DNA from: an uncultured Eubacteriales bacterium
GTDB lineage: Bacteria; Bacillota; Clostridia; Peptostreptococcales; Anaerovoracaceae
Assembly (NCBI GenBank): GCA_902772685.1
Contig: CACYBO010000029.1
Coordinates: forward strand, 1-16,073
DNA length: 16,073 bases
Direction of reading: 5' to 3'
Made by a program: the position numbers and the translations under genes. A model generated the notes under the pieces. The model was given only the letters and a program-made list of their open reading frames with translations. It was not told the DNA's origin and ran no database searches. Shown one piece after another: positions 6,633 to 14,214 of this stretch. The first letter of the stretch is position 1; every line of letters begins with the position of its first letter.

Positions 6633-6920
6633 TGTATTCCTCCGTTTTGTGCGATGATTTCAGTTGATTCCGCAGAACATTTTACGCCTGCTTGCCGACT
6701 TCGTCCACATCGAATTCCCCATACAAATGTACTGAGATTGTATTTTGCATTGATGCGACACTCATTAGCCACGCCGAATCCACTGCCCCGCAGGTTTTAC
6801 ACATCATTTGCTCTAAATCTGCGGGGTTATCGTCTCAGACGCTCCGCATAGCAACTGTTCAAGAAATGTATATCTTTGAATTGCCTTGAATGTCCATTTG
6901 CTCTCAGTTACACTTTACTC
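6633..6920. promoter_or_regulatory. 288-bp divergent control region between gadB and the MFS gene
   Basis: No gene is supported here. It must contain the start signals of both divergent genes. The GGAGG ribosome binding site of gadB is at the left end. A TACAAT -10-like box for gadB lies around 6735-6742 on the minus strand but has no good -35. No clear sigma-A promoter was found for the MFS gene. The most obvious structure is an 8-bp inverted repeat at 6786-6826. Confidence 0.5.
6786..6826. repeat. 8-bp inverted repeat CCCCGCAG/CTGCGGGG
   Basis: CCCCGCAG at 6786-6793 is exactly complementary to CTGCGGGG at 6819-6826, with a 25-nt spacer that is AT-rich. No T-run follows on either strand, so it is not a standard terminator. 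It could be an operator for a dimeric regulator or a leader hairpin of gadB or the MFS gene. Confidence 0.5.
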
Positions 6921-8147
6921 ATGAAGCAAAAAATACTGACTATCATCATTTCGTTAATAACGCTGGTTTTTCTGGGGCTGATCTACGCATGGTCGATCTT
7001 CGTCGTACCCCTTGAAAATGAATTCGACTGGTCCCGCTCGGAAACGTCCCTGACCTTCACGATTTCCATCATGGCAATGTGCCTGTCGATGCTTTCCGGC
7101 GGGTTCTTCAACGGCAAAAAAGACAAGCCGCTGATTTCTCTGATCATCGCGGCTGTTCTGATCGCTGCGGGATTCATCATGACCTCCCGCGCAGGCAGTC
7201 TGCTGGGCTTTTATATCTGTTACGGCGTATTCTGCGGTGCCGGCGTAGGCTTCTCCTACGTCGAGATTATCTCGGTGATTTCCAAATGGTTCCCTGCCAG
7301 ACAAGGGCTTATGTCCGGCATGATGATGATGGCCTTTGGCATGGGCGCCATGATCCTCGGTCCGATCTGCACCGCTCTGATGGGAAGCATCGGATGGCGG
7401 ACCATCTTCGTGATCCTCGGCTTCACCATGTCCGTCTTGCTTGCAGTTTCCGGGATCCTGATGCAAACAGCAAATGCCCTGACTTTTGATGCAAAAGCTT
7501 CCGATTCCGGTTTAGGCGAGGCGTCATCTGAGCAGCTTTCGCAACAGATTTCGTCAAATGACAAAAGCCCGGCACGGGCAGTCCGGACTCTGGAATTCTG
7601 GATTCTGTATTTCTTCTGCATGGTGCTGTCGGCGTCCGGTCTGGCGCTGATGGGACACGTGGCGCCGTGCGTTATCAACATGGGCGTCTCCGCGCAGACC
7701 GCTGCATGGATTGCGGGAATCACATCCTTTGCCAACGGATTCGGCCGCATCGTGTACGGAACCGGCTACGATAAGCTGGGGATCCGCAGAAACATGTTCG
7801 TCGCGAGCACAATCTTTCTGTTTGCCACGATTGTAACCGTCGTCGGCATCCGGACAGAGATCCTGCCTGTGCTCATCGCAGGCTGCTTCCTGCTGGGTCT
7901 GAGCTTCGGTGCGGCGCCGCCGACCAGTTCAACAGCCATTGCCCGCACATTCGGAGATAAATACTTCTCAGCAAACTTCGGTCTCAGCAGTTCCCAGCTC
8001 ATCTTCGCAGCCTTCATCGGACCTTACCTCGGCGGTGTTGTCTATACGGCGACCGGCTCCTACGCCGTCACTTTCAGCTGCTTTATTCCTTTCGGTGTCC
8101 TCGCTGTCGTCTTCGCGCTCATCATGGGCAGAAGGGCTTCCGCCTGA
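6921..8147 (+). CDS. OFA-type major facilitator superfamily transporter
   Basis: A 408-residue protein with about 12 membrane segments in two halves joined by a polar loop (about 183-222). It has the hallmarks of the oxalate/formate antiporter (OFA) family: an N-terminal GLIYAWSIFVVPLENEFDWSRSE (19-41), KWFPARQGLMSGM (122-134), and RTLEFWILYFFCMVLSASGLALMGH (222-246) opening the second half. Arg276 (NGFGR) may match OxlT Arg272, while the OxlT Lys355 position looks like Gln359, so oxalate is not the expected substrate. The frame could begin at a TTG at 6876, but the ATG at 6921 gives the normal family N-terminus; neither has a good ribosome binding site. The gene is divergent from gadB, so glutamate, GABA or another mono-carboxylate are possible cargo (inference). 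It ends 12-15 bp from a broken MATE gene. Confidence 0.88.
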   Translation: MKQKILTIIISLITLVFLGLIYAWSIFVVPLENEFDWSRSETSLTFTISIMAMCLSMLSGGFFNGKKDKPLISLIIAAVLIAAGFIMTSRAGSLLGFYICYGVFCGAGVGFSYVEIISVISKWFPARQGLMSGMMMMAFGMGAMILGPICTALMGSIGWRTIFVILGFTMSVLLAVSGILMQTANALTFDAKASDSGLGEASSEQLSQQISSNDKSPARAVRTLEFWILYFFCMVLSASGLALMGHVAPCVINMGVSAQTAAWIAGITSFANGFGRIVYGTGYDKLGIRRNMFVASTIFLFATIVTVVGIRTEILPVLIAGCFLLGLSFGAAPPTSSTAIARTFGDKYFSANFGLSSSQLIFAAFIGPYLGGVVYTATGSYAVTFSCFIPFGVLAVVFALIMGRRASA

Positions 8148-8707
8148 CCCACGGTTTCCACATTGGTAAGAATCATTGCGCCAACAGACAGCAATGCGAC
8201 TTTGCTGTTTCCGTCTATATAAACGCCTCTTGTAAGTATCGCCATAGCGGTCATCGCCGGTATTCCAACGGCTGTGCCCCGGATATATTCTGCGCACAAA
8301 GGGAAAAATACACTGCCCTTCTCAACTCCGATGAGTTTGATGATTGGATCAGGGGCAGCAAGTGTAACTATCATGACAATGATTGAAAGGGCTGTTCCCA
8401 ACAAAAGCGTTTCCGTCAGTGTCCTTCCTGCTCCTTCCAGATCTCCTCTGCTGAGGCAGCGAACGGATCCCACCTGAAAACTGATGCCTACTGTAGTCCC
8501 GATAAACGCAAAAAGAATAATTGCAGGCGATACAAGTCCGACGGCTGCTATTGCAGCTTCATCCATCGTATTACCTGCAACGAAACCATTTATCAGTGAT
8601 CCCATCACCGTAAGAATATTGGCAAAAAAGTATGATGCGACCGTAACGCGGAACGTTCTCCCCGTTAAGGTATTATCCGTGTTCGCTTTTGGGATAGTAT
8701 CCGGCAC
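8148..8707 (-). pseudogene. truncated MATE-family efflux transporter (N-terminal part only)
   Basis: About 183 residues match the first part of a multidrug/MATE exporter: a start region with LTGRTF, then SYFFANILTVMGSLINGFVAG, AAIAAVGLVSPAIILFAFIG, and further membrane segments up to VALLSVGAMILTNV. MATE proteins are normally about 450 residues. Here similarity stops at about 8158, and the open frame then runs antisense through the end of the MFS gene to a stop at 8060 (last 30 or so residues are not MATE-like). The rest of the gene is missing from the window. A GTG at 8707 with GGAGG seven bases upstream is the likely start; a GTG at 8728 is the alternative. It lies 37 bp after the surface-protein gene on the same strand and may once have been its operon partner. 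Almost certainly non-functional. Confidence 0.8.
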
Positions 8708-8743
8708 TTTCCGCCCTCCATTGACCACAGTTTCACTGTGATT

Positions 8744-11008
8744 TTATTTCACCGTCACTTTGATGCTTTTGCTCAGGCCGTTGTGCGCATAGACGTATAC
8801 GGTGCACACACCTTTGGCTTTTGCTGCGATCTTGCCGGAATTGCTGACGGTTACAATCTTTTTATCGCTGCTGAGATAACGGAGTTTCGGCGCATGGCCC
8901 TTCGTCATCAGCTTCTTCTTAGATTTCAGTTTCTTGACACTTGCTTCAATCTTGTAGGTCTTACCCTTCTTAAGCGTGACAGTCTTCTCCTTGAGCGTCA
9001 CAGCTTTGGCGTTGGTGTAGTTCTTGTCATATCCTGACGTGAACGCGTGCATCGTCGGGCTGGTTCGGATATATGTCTTCTTACCATCCTTGGCGGCAAA
9101 GGCTTTCACGTACATCTTGTAAGCGGTCTTTTTCTTTAGACCGGTCTTTTTCCATGAGAATGTCTTGTTGCCGCTGATGGTTTTGACCTTCTTGCAGGCG
9201 ATTTCTTTGCCGCCTGAGTTGCAGCGGGCGAAGAAGATGTCATATCCTTCGGCGCCGTTAACTTTCGTCCAGCCGATCTTTAATCCTTTGCCTCCCTTTG
9301 CTGTCATTTTCGCCAGAAGCGTGCCGCTGACACCGGCAGCCGGGATGGTCTCCTCCTCCACGTGGGTCGGGTCATTGTCACAGACTCTCTGCTTGCTTCC
9401 TGCCGTCAGAGCGTTTGCCTTTTTTATTACTTTCCATACGCCCCAGTCATGACCGATGGGGTCGATGTCCTCCGTCTTGATCTGTACCTCGAAATCCTCA
9501 TTTTCAAACTCTTCCGATGTCCAGGTCACGAGACCCGGCTCTTCGCAAGTCGGTTCAACAATTTCCTCTTCGGCAGAAACTGTTTCTTCGTCTTCTTCTC
9601 CACAGCGCTGACAGATGCGTTCAGCTGTTACTTCAGTGTTGTCTTCATCCCATTCATATTCGATTTCTGTCCAGTCGTGCTCGATGCATTCATATTGGGC
9701 AGTCAGTCTTTTGCTGCTGTTCAAGGTAAATGTTGTCCCTGCCTCATGAATCGTCGGATTTGACCAGAAAATCCATCCCGTGAATTCCATCTCGTCAGGA
9801 GGCGTAAACATGCAGTCCAGAAGTGTGTATGTATAATCCTTGATTCCCTTCATAGACACATCGCTGCCGGTGCCGTCGCCCGCCTTGTATGTAATATCCA
9901 GAGCTGGCGTACCGAGCACCGCCTCACCGGCTGTGTTCTCTCCAACACCATAGCCTTTATAACTTGAGAAGTTAAATATATCGCCATTGCCCTGCAATCC
10001 GTTTGTAATGGTGATGGGCGCACCTTCCGCAGGTTCTTTCTCCGTCTCAACGCTGAGTGAAAGGTCGTCTTTCAACTTGCCTGTTACGTCGATACGTTTC
10101 CCCTCTGCCAAATAGACATCTGCGAACTCGCCGCTGCTGATGGAAGGATTTCCGGACAGTTTGAATGTACCGTTGCGAACATCAATTGAACCTGTAGTGG
10201 TATCTTCCTCCCAAAATGAATAATTGACTTTGCCTCCTGCAACACTTCCGCCGCGAAGGTCAAATACAGCGTCGCCCGCGCCGTCTTCCGGTATCATAAC
10301 ACCAGCACAATACTGCCCGTCATTACCACTTATTTCTCCACCACTCATGGTAAAGGTTCCTTTATAGATATAGACACCTCCGTTGTAAAAATAACTATCG
10401 TTATCTGTTATCTTTCCATCTGTCAGATTAAAAGATCCATTGTTGAGAACAACTCCGCCGACAGACTCGCCGTAATTATTCTCTATCGACCCGCCGTTCA
10501 TCGTAAAACTTCCTCCCCCATCAACGCAAACCCCTCCGGCCGTGCTCCATGCACTGTTTCCTGTGATTGTGCCGCCTTTTATGGTAAGAGCGCCGCCATC
10601 GACTTTGAATGCACCGTCAAGTCCACGACCTCCGGTGATCTTTCCTGTGTTTTTTTTATCGATAATCGTCAAATCTCCGTACACTATCACGGCATCAGTC
10701 TCTTCCGTTATTGAAAAATCGGCATTGCGGTCAAGGGTGTGTCCGTTCAAATCCAGCGTGATTTTCTTTCCTTCCTGAAGGATCAGACAGCTGTCACTTT
10801 CGGAGGCAACACACTCATCACTTAATTCAATGGTGACGTTATTGAGAGAATTAAACTTATTCTGCAGTTCCTGCCAGGAACCGGCACTCTCCGACGCTGC
10901 GCAAACCTCCTCCGGCGCCAGCGCGAACGCCAGCATACCAATGAACAGTATTGCCATCAGCCCTACTGTTATCCTGCCTTGTCTGGTTTTGCTCTGCTTT
11001 CTCATCAT
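8744..11008 (-). CDS. secreted modular surface protein: beta-helix, InlB-like, HDW, Fn3 and Ig-like domains
   Basis: A 754-residue exported protein of unknown role, probably adhesive or glycan-binding. The signal peptide occupies about 1-38 (basic start, hydrophobic core, likely cleavage near CAA-SE). Residues 80-300 form a parallel beta-helix with about six repeats of roughly 25 residues of the type G.FTM.GG.I..N. Residues 370-440 resemble a Listeria-Bacteroides/InlB repeat (YKAGDGTG to LTAQYE). At 443-560 come two Cys-containing HDW modules (EHDWTEIE, GHDWGVWKV). A fibronectin type III domain covers about 563-658 and an Ig-like (Big2-type) domain about 665-754. There is no LPXTG motif, choline-binding or SLH domain, and the protein ends right after the last Ig strand. 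The ATG follows GAGGAGG. Domain limits are by eye. Confidence 0.88.
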   Translation of the reverse strand: MMRKQSKTRQGRITVGLMAILFIGMLAFALAPEEVCAASESAGSWQELQNKFNSLNNVTIELSDECVASESDSCLILQEGKKITLDLNGHTLDRNADFSITEETDAVIVYGDLTIIDKKNTGKITGGRGLDGAFKVDGGALTIKGGTITGNSAWSTAGGVCVDGGGSFTMNGGSIENNYGESVGGVVLNNGSFNLTDGKITDNDSYFYNGGVYIYKGTFTMSGGEISGNDGQYCAGVMIPEDGAGDAVFDLRGGSVAGGKVNYSFWEEDTTTGSIDVRNGTFKLSGNPSISSGEFADVYLAEGKRIDVTGKLKDDLSLSVETEKEPAEGAPITITNGLQGNGDIFNFSSYKGYGVGENTAGEAVLGTPALDITYKAGDGTGSDVSMKGIKDYTYTLLDCMFTPPDEMEFTGWIFWSNPTIHEAGTTFTLNSSKRLTAQYECIEHDWTEIEYEWDEDNTEVTAERICQRCGEEDEETVSAEEEIVEPTCEEPGLVTWTSEEFENEDFEVQIKTEDIDPIGHDWGVWKVIKKANALTAGSKQRVCDNDPTHVEEETIPAAGVSGTLLAKMTAKGGKGLKIGWTKVNGAEGYDIFFARCNSGGKEIACKKVKTISGNKTFSWKKTGLKKKTAYKMYVKAFAAKDGKKTYIRTSPTMHAFTSGYDKNYTNAKAVTLKEKTVTLKKGKTYKIEASVKKLKSKKKLMTKGHAPKLRYLSSDKKIVTVSNSGKIAAKAKGVCTVYVYAHNGLSKSIKVTVK

Positions 11009-11040
11009 TTCCGCCTCCTCTGCCTGTCAGTCGTATGTCT

Positions 11041-11070
11041 ATTATTCCATCTTCAATATGGTTTTGTCAA
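11041..11070 (-). promoter_or_regulatory. promoter of the surface-protein gene
   Basis: On the minus strand a perfect TTGACA (11070..11065), an 18-bp spacer and AATAAT (11046..11041, 5/6 match to the -10), about 33 bp upstream of the ATG at 11008. It lies just downstream of the glycosylase stop codon, so the surface protein can be expressed on its own. Confidence 0.65.
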
Positions 11071-11087
11071 AAAAACAGGGGGGTTCA

Positions 11088-11585
11088 TTACAGCAGCGCT
11101 TTCCCCCACTCCTCTTTCAGCCGCTCCAGCGACCATGCGGCGTTGGCCGGGCTGGTTGACGGCATCTTCTGTGCCGGAATTCCCGTCCTCGGCAGCTGGT
11201 ACTGATCATAGATTTTCTTCGACAGAGCGCCGTTGCACAGGATTGTTTGAATCTGCGTCTTGCCCAGCAATGACGGAATATCCGTCGGCACGGCGTTCTT
11301 CACGCTGCTGTCCGCCGCTCCGATGATGTCGCACTCCTCGATCACATCCCACAGTGCCAGTCCATGCGACAGCACAAGCGCCTTCTTCTCCTCGACGCTT
11401 TCAGGTAAAGGCATCCCGCACAGGTCCGCCATCATCTGCCAGAACCGGTTCCGCGGATGCCCGTAATAAAACCCCGCCTCCCGGCTCGCAGGCGATGGAA
11501 TCGACCCCAGAATCAAAATTCTGGAATCTTCATTATATAAAGGTCCGAATGTGTGGACCACATGCTGGTAATTCTGCTTTTGCAT
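11088..11585 (-). CDS. DNA glycosylase of the UDG superfamily (hypoxanthine/uracil type, family 6-like)
   Basis: A 165-residue base-excision repair enzyme that should remove deaminated bases (hypoxanthine or uracil) from DNA. Motif 1 is LGSIPSPASREAGFYYGHPRN (about 26-46), followed by RFW; ILCNGALSK (115-123) holds a possible catalytic or pocket Asn118; PSTSPANAAW (142-151) is the DNA-binding motif of the hypoxanthine-DNA glycosylase branch. Length fits the family. The open frame extends to 11759, but that part lies antisense to the thrS T-box leader and has no homology-like features, so the ATG at 11585 (or 11591) is chosen, just after an extended -10 promoter. The ribosome binding site is weak (GGGATAATG). 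Confidence 0.88.
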   Translation of the reverse strand: MQKQNYQHVVHTFGPLYNEDSRILILGSIPSPASREAGFYYGHPRNRFWQMMADLCGMPLPESVEEKKALVLSHGLALWDVIEECDIIGAADSSVKNAVPTDIPSLLGKTQIQTILCNGALSKKIYDQYQLPRTGIPAQKMPSTSPANAAWSLERLKEEWGKALL

Positions 11586-11615
11586 ACTCATTATCCCATT
11601 GTGTTGTTTTGTTCT

Positions 11616-11624
11616 ATTGTACCA
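11616..11624 (-). promoter_or_regulatory. extended -10 promoter of the DNA glycosylase gene
   Basis: TGGTACAAT on the minus strand fits an extended -10 (TGnTATAAT) about 31 bp upstream of the ATG at 11585. No -35 consensus is seen at 16-18 bp, as is often the case with extended -10 promoters. It is divergent from the T-box promoter. Confidence 0.5.
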
Positions 11625-11691
11625 AATGGCGTCATGTTTTGGGAGTGCGAAGCGTATCCCTTCCGGGACAGAAGGGACATGGATGTTTCCG

Positions 11692-11720
11692 TTGACTTTT
11701 GCGGCGACGGGTGTTAGTAT
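11692..11720 (+). promoter_or_regulatory. promoter of the thrS T-box leader
   Basis: TTGACT (11692-11697, 5/6), a 17-bp spacer and TAGTAT (11715-11720). Transcription would begin near 11727, a few bases before the stem I sequence of the T-box. Confidence 0.72.
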
Positions 11721-11727
11721 TGCTGAG

Positions 11728-11970
11728 TAAAGCGTTGACGAGGAAAGTACGCTGGCCAATGTGCCTTCCAGAGAGAGATGGCTGCTGGAATCATCTCAGA
11801 CACAGGCGAGCCGAAGACCACCTCCGAGCGGCACTAATCCTGCCCGCTGGCCGCGTGAAAAGCCGAAATGAGTGCCGGAGCAATTAGCGCTCCGGAAGAT
11901 GGGTGGAACCACGGATACAAATCTGTATGCGTCCCTTCTGACAAACTGCCGGGAGGGATTTTTGTTTTTT
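11728..11970 (+). promoter_or_regulatory. T-box riboswitch, threonine (ACC specifier), controlling thrS
   Basis: A tRNA-sensing leader. Stem I opens with TTGACGAGGAAAGTACGC. GAGG there pairs with CCTC at 11821-11824, and GCTgGCC pairs with GGCgAGC, which leaves an internal loop presenting ACC at 11817-11819, a threonine codon followed by A, as specifiers are. AGAGAGATGG in the apical part fits the usual AG-bulge region. The T-box motif GGGTGGAACCACGG is at 11901-11914; its TGGA would pair with a UCCA tRNA end. A terminator hairpin follows. The codon agrees with the downstream gene: uncharged tRNA-Thr should stabilise the antiterminator and switch thrS on. Confidence 0.92.
11932..11970 (+). 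terminator. regulated terminator of the thrS T-box
   Basis: TCCCTTCTG (11932-11940) pairs with CGGGAGGGA (11950-11958), with G-T pairs, around a 9-nt loop. It is followed by TTTTTGTTTTTT. It competes with the antiterminator formed by the T-box motif. Confidence 0.85.
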
Positions 11971-12052
11971 GACAGCAGATGCAAAAGCATCCAGGCGCTG
12001 CAGCAAAATCCCCACAGGCGAAGGACAGAAAAAATGAATGGAGGACACGAAA

Positions 12053-14092
12053 TTGATCATCACACTGAAAGACGGAAGTAAGAAAGAATATGCTGAAGCG
12101 ATGTCAGCTTATGACATTGCCAGAGACATCAGCGATGGACTGGCGAGAGTTGCCTGTCTTGCTGAGATCGACGGTGAAACGGCTGATCTGAGAACAGTTA
12201 TCGACAAGGACTGCGAGCTGAACATCCTGACTTTTGATTCAGATGAAGGCAAGAAAGCTTACAGGCACACCTGCTCCCACGTTCTGGCGGAAGCGGTCAA
12301 GAACCTGTATCCGGACGCCAAGCTTGCCATTGGACCATCCATCGACAATGGATTTTACTACGACTTCGATATCCCGCCTCTCAGCCGGGAGGATCTGGAC
12401 AAGATCGAAGCTGAGATGAAGAAGGTCATCAAGAAGGGTGACCGTCTGGAGCGTTTCACCATGTCCAGAGAAGACGCCATCGCCATGTACAAAGAAAAGG
12501 ATGAGCCGTACAAGGTTGAGCTGATTGAAGATCTTCCGGAAGGCGAAGAGATTTCATTCTACAAGCAGGGCGATTTCACGGAACTCTGTGCGGGACCGCA
12601 CCTCATGAGCACAAGACCTATTAAGGCTTTTGCGCTGACATCAAGTTCCGGCGCTTACTGGAGAGGCGACGAGAAGAACAAGATGCTCACCAGAATCTAC
12701 GGTACAGCTTACACGAAAAAGGACGAGCTCAAAGAATATCTGGAGTATCTGGCTGATATCAAGAACCGCGACCACAACAAACTGGGCCGTGAGATGGAAC
12801 TGTTCACAACGGTAGATGTCGTCGGTCAGGGACTGCCGCTCTTCATGCCGAAGGGAACAAAAATCATCCAGAAGATGCAGCGCTGGATCGAGGATCTGGA
12901 AGAGTATGAATGGGGTTATGTGCGTACGCGTACGCCGCTCATGGCGAAATCGACACTCTACAAAGTCTCCGACCATTGGTATCACTACAAGGATGGAATG
13001 TTCCTTCTGGGATATGACAACATTGAAGATGTTATGAACGCAGAAGACAGATCTGACGAAATCCGAGGCGTACAGGACCTGAACCTGATTGAGCATGATG
13101 CGGATGCGGACGTGTTTGCGCTGCGCCCGATGACTTGTCCGTTCCAGTACTATGTATATAAAGCACGGCAGAAGAGCTACCGCGATCTGCCTTACAGAAT
13201 GGGCGAGACTTCAACACTGTTCCGTAATGAGCAGGCAGGCGAGATGCATGGACTCACCCGCGTGCGCCAGTTCACCATTTCCGAGGGACATCTGGTCTGC
13301 ACGCCGGAACAGATCAATCAGGAGTTCAAGGACTGCGTGCGTCTGGCCAAATACTGCCTGACGACTCTCGGGCTTGAGAACGACGTCACCTATCGTATGT
13401 CCAAGTGGGATCCTGCAGACGCCGGCCACTATCTTGGAACTGCTGAAGAATGGGATAAGGTTCAGAACATGATGCGCGAGATCCTTGATGAGATCGGTCT
13501 CGAATACACGGAAGCTGGCGGCGAAGCCGCGTTCTACGGACCGAAGCTGGACATCCAGGCGAAGAACGTATACGGCAAGGAAGACACTATGATCACCATC
13601 CAGCTGGATATGTTCCTGGCAGAGCGTTATGACATGTACTACATCGACAGCGACGGGCAGAAGAAACGTCCATATATTATTCACCGTACGTCCATCGGCT
13701 GCTACGAGCGTACGCTTGCATGGCTCATCGAGAAATACGCCGGAAATCTGCCGACGTGGCTCTGTCCAGAACAGGTAAGAATCCTTCCGATTTCCGAGAA
13801 GGTCGCGGACTACGCTGAAGAAGTCCGCAAAGAGCTGCGCAGAAACGGCGTTGATGTTGACATCGACGACTCCAGCGAGCGTATCGGATACAAAGTCCGC
13901 CGCGCACAGATGGAAAAAGTGCCGTACATGCTCGTTATCGGCGCCAAAGAGGCGGAGACCGGTGCTGTTTCTGTCCGCTCCCGTTACGCAGGCGACGAAG
14001 GCGTATGCCCGCTTGGAGAGTTCATCGACAGCATCTGCGAGGAAATCAGAACCAAAGCGATTCGTAAAATCGAGAAGAAGGACGAAGAGTAG
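12053..14092 (+). CDS. thrS: threonyl-tRNA synthetase
   Basis: A class II synthetase charging tRNA-Thr, about 679 residues. Domains in order: TGS (IITLKDGSKKEY onward), editing/SAD domain with HTCSH (His72, His76) and CAGPHL, catalytic core, and the C-terminal anticodon-binding domain after LPTWLCPEQVRILPI. The zinc ligands appear as Cys362 (RPMTCPFQ), His413 (ISEGHLV) and His544 (YIIHRTS). Motif 2 contains TLFRNEQAGEMHGLTRVRQF; motif 3 is SIGCYERTLAWLIEKY. Start choice: an ATG at 12038 opens the frame, but the best ribosome binding site, GGAGGA at 12040-12045, overlaps that codon and sits 7-8 bases before a TTG at 12053. That TTG gives MIITLKDGS, matching the family N-terminus. Compared with the E. 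coli enzyme there are about 20 extra residues just before MTCP. Expression is controlled by the upstream T-box. Confidence 0.96.
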   Translation: MIITLKDGSKKEYAEAMSAYDIARDISDGLARVACLAEIDGETADLRTVIDKDCELNILTFDSDEGKKAYRHTCSHVLAEAVKNLYPDAKLAIGPSIDNGFYYDFDIPPLSREDLDKIEAEMKKVIKKGDRLERFTMSREDAIAMYKEKDEPYKVELIEDLPEGEEISFYKQGDFTELCAGPHLMSTRPIKAFALTSSSGAYWRGDEKNKMLTRIYGTAYTKKDELKEYLEYLADIKNRDHNKLGREMELFTTVDVVGQGLPLFMPKGTKIIQKMQRWIEDLEEYEWGYVRTRTPLMAKSTLYKVSDHWYHYKDGMFLLGYDNIEDVMNAEDRSDEIRGVQDLNLIEHDADADVFALRPMTCPFQYYVYKARQKSYRDLPYRMGETSTLFRNEQAGEMHGLTRVRQFTISEGHLVCTPEQINQEFKDCVRLAKYCLTTLGLENDVTYRMSKWDPADAGHYLGTAEEWDKVQNMMREILDEIGLEYTEAGGEAAFYGPKLDIQAKNVYGKEDTMITIQLDMFLAERYDMYYIDSDGQKKRPYIIHRTSIGCYERTLAWLIEKYAGNLPTWLCPEQVRILPISEKVADYAEEVRKELRRNGVDVDIDDSSERIGYKVRRAQMEKVPYMLVIGAKEAETGAVSVRSRYAGDEGVCPLGEFIDSICEEIRTKAIRKIEKKDEE

Positions 14093-14143
14093 AAACGGCG
14101 TGAATCATTAAAGCCGAATATCAATAATAACATAATAGTAATG

Positions 14144-14179
14144 AAAAACAGGATCCTGCAGGTGCAGGATCCTGTTTTT
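14144..14179 (+). terminator. strong terminator after thrS
   Basis: AAAAACAGGATCCTGC and GCAGGATCCTGTTTTT form a near-perfect stem of 16 bp with a 4-nt loop, ending in a T-run. Because of its A- and T-flanks it could act on both strands, though only thrS faces it. Confidence 0.9.
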
Positions 14180-14214
14180 GTGATACAATAAAGCCATAAG
14201 GGGGTATGACTGCT

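Noticed and set aside
8726..8740. Hairpin CACAGT-TTC-ACTGTG between the surface-protein and MATE genes
   Set aside because: On the minus strand no T-run follows, and no intact plus-strand gene needs a terminator there; probably chance or a minor structure.
10150..10620. Imperfect DNA repeats as a possible CRISPR-like or tandem array
   Set aside because: They encode the beta-helix repeats of the surface protein; similarity is at protein level and spacing follows codons.
11586..11759. N-terminal extension of the DNA glycosylase frame
   Set aside because: It is antisense to the T-box promoter and stem I, spans the extended -10 promoter and shows no domain; the start at 11585 fits the family length.
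12921..12935. GCGTACGCGTACGC palindrome
   Set aside because: Lies inside thrS and is explained by the Arg-Thr-Arg-Thr codons.
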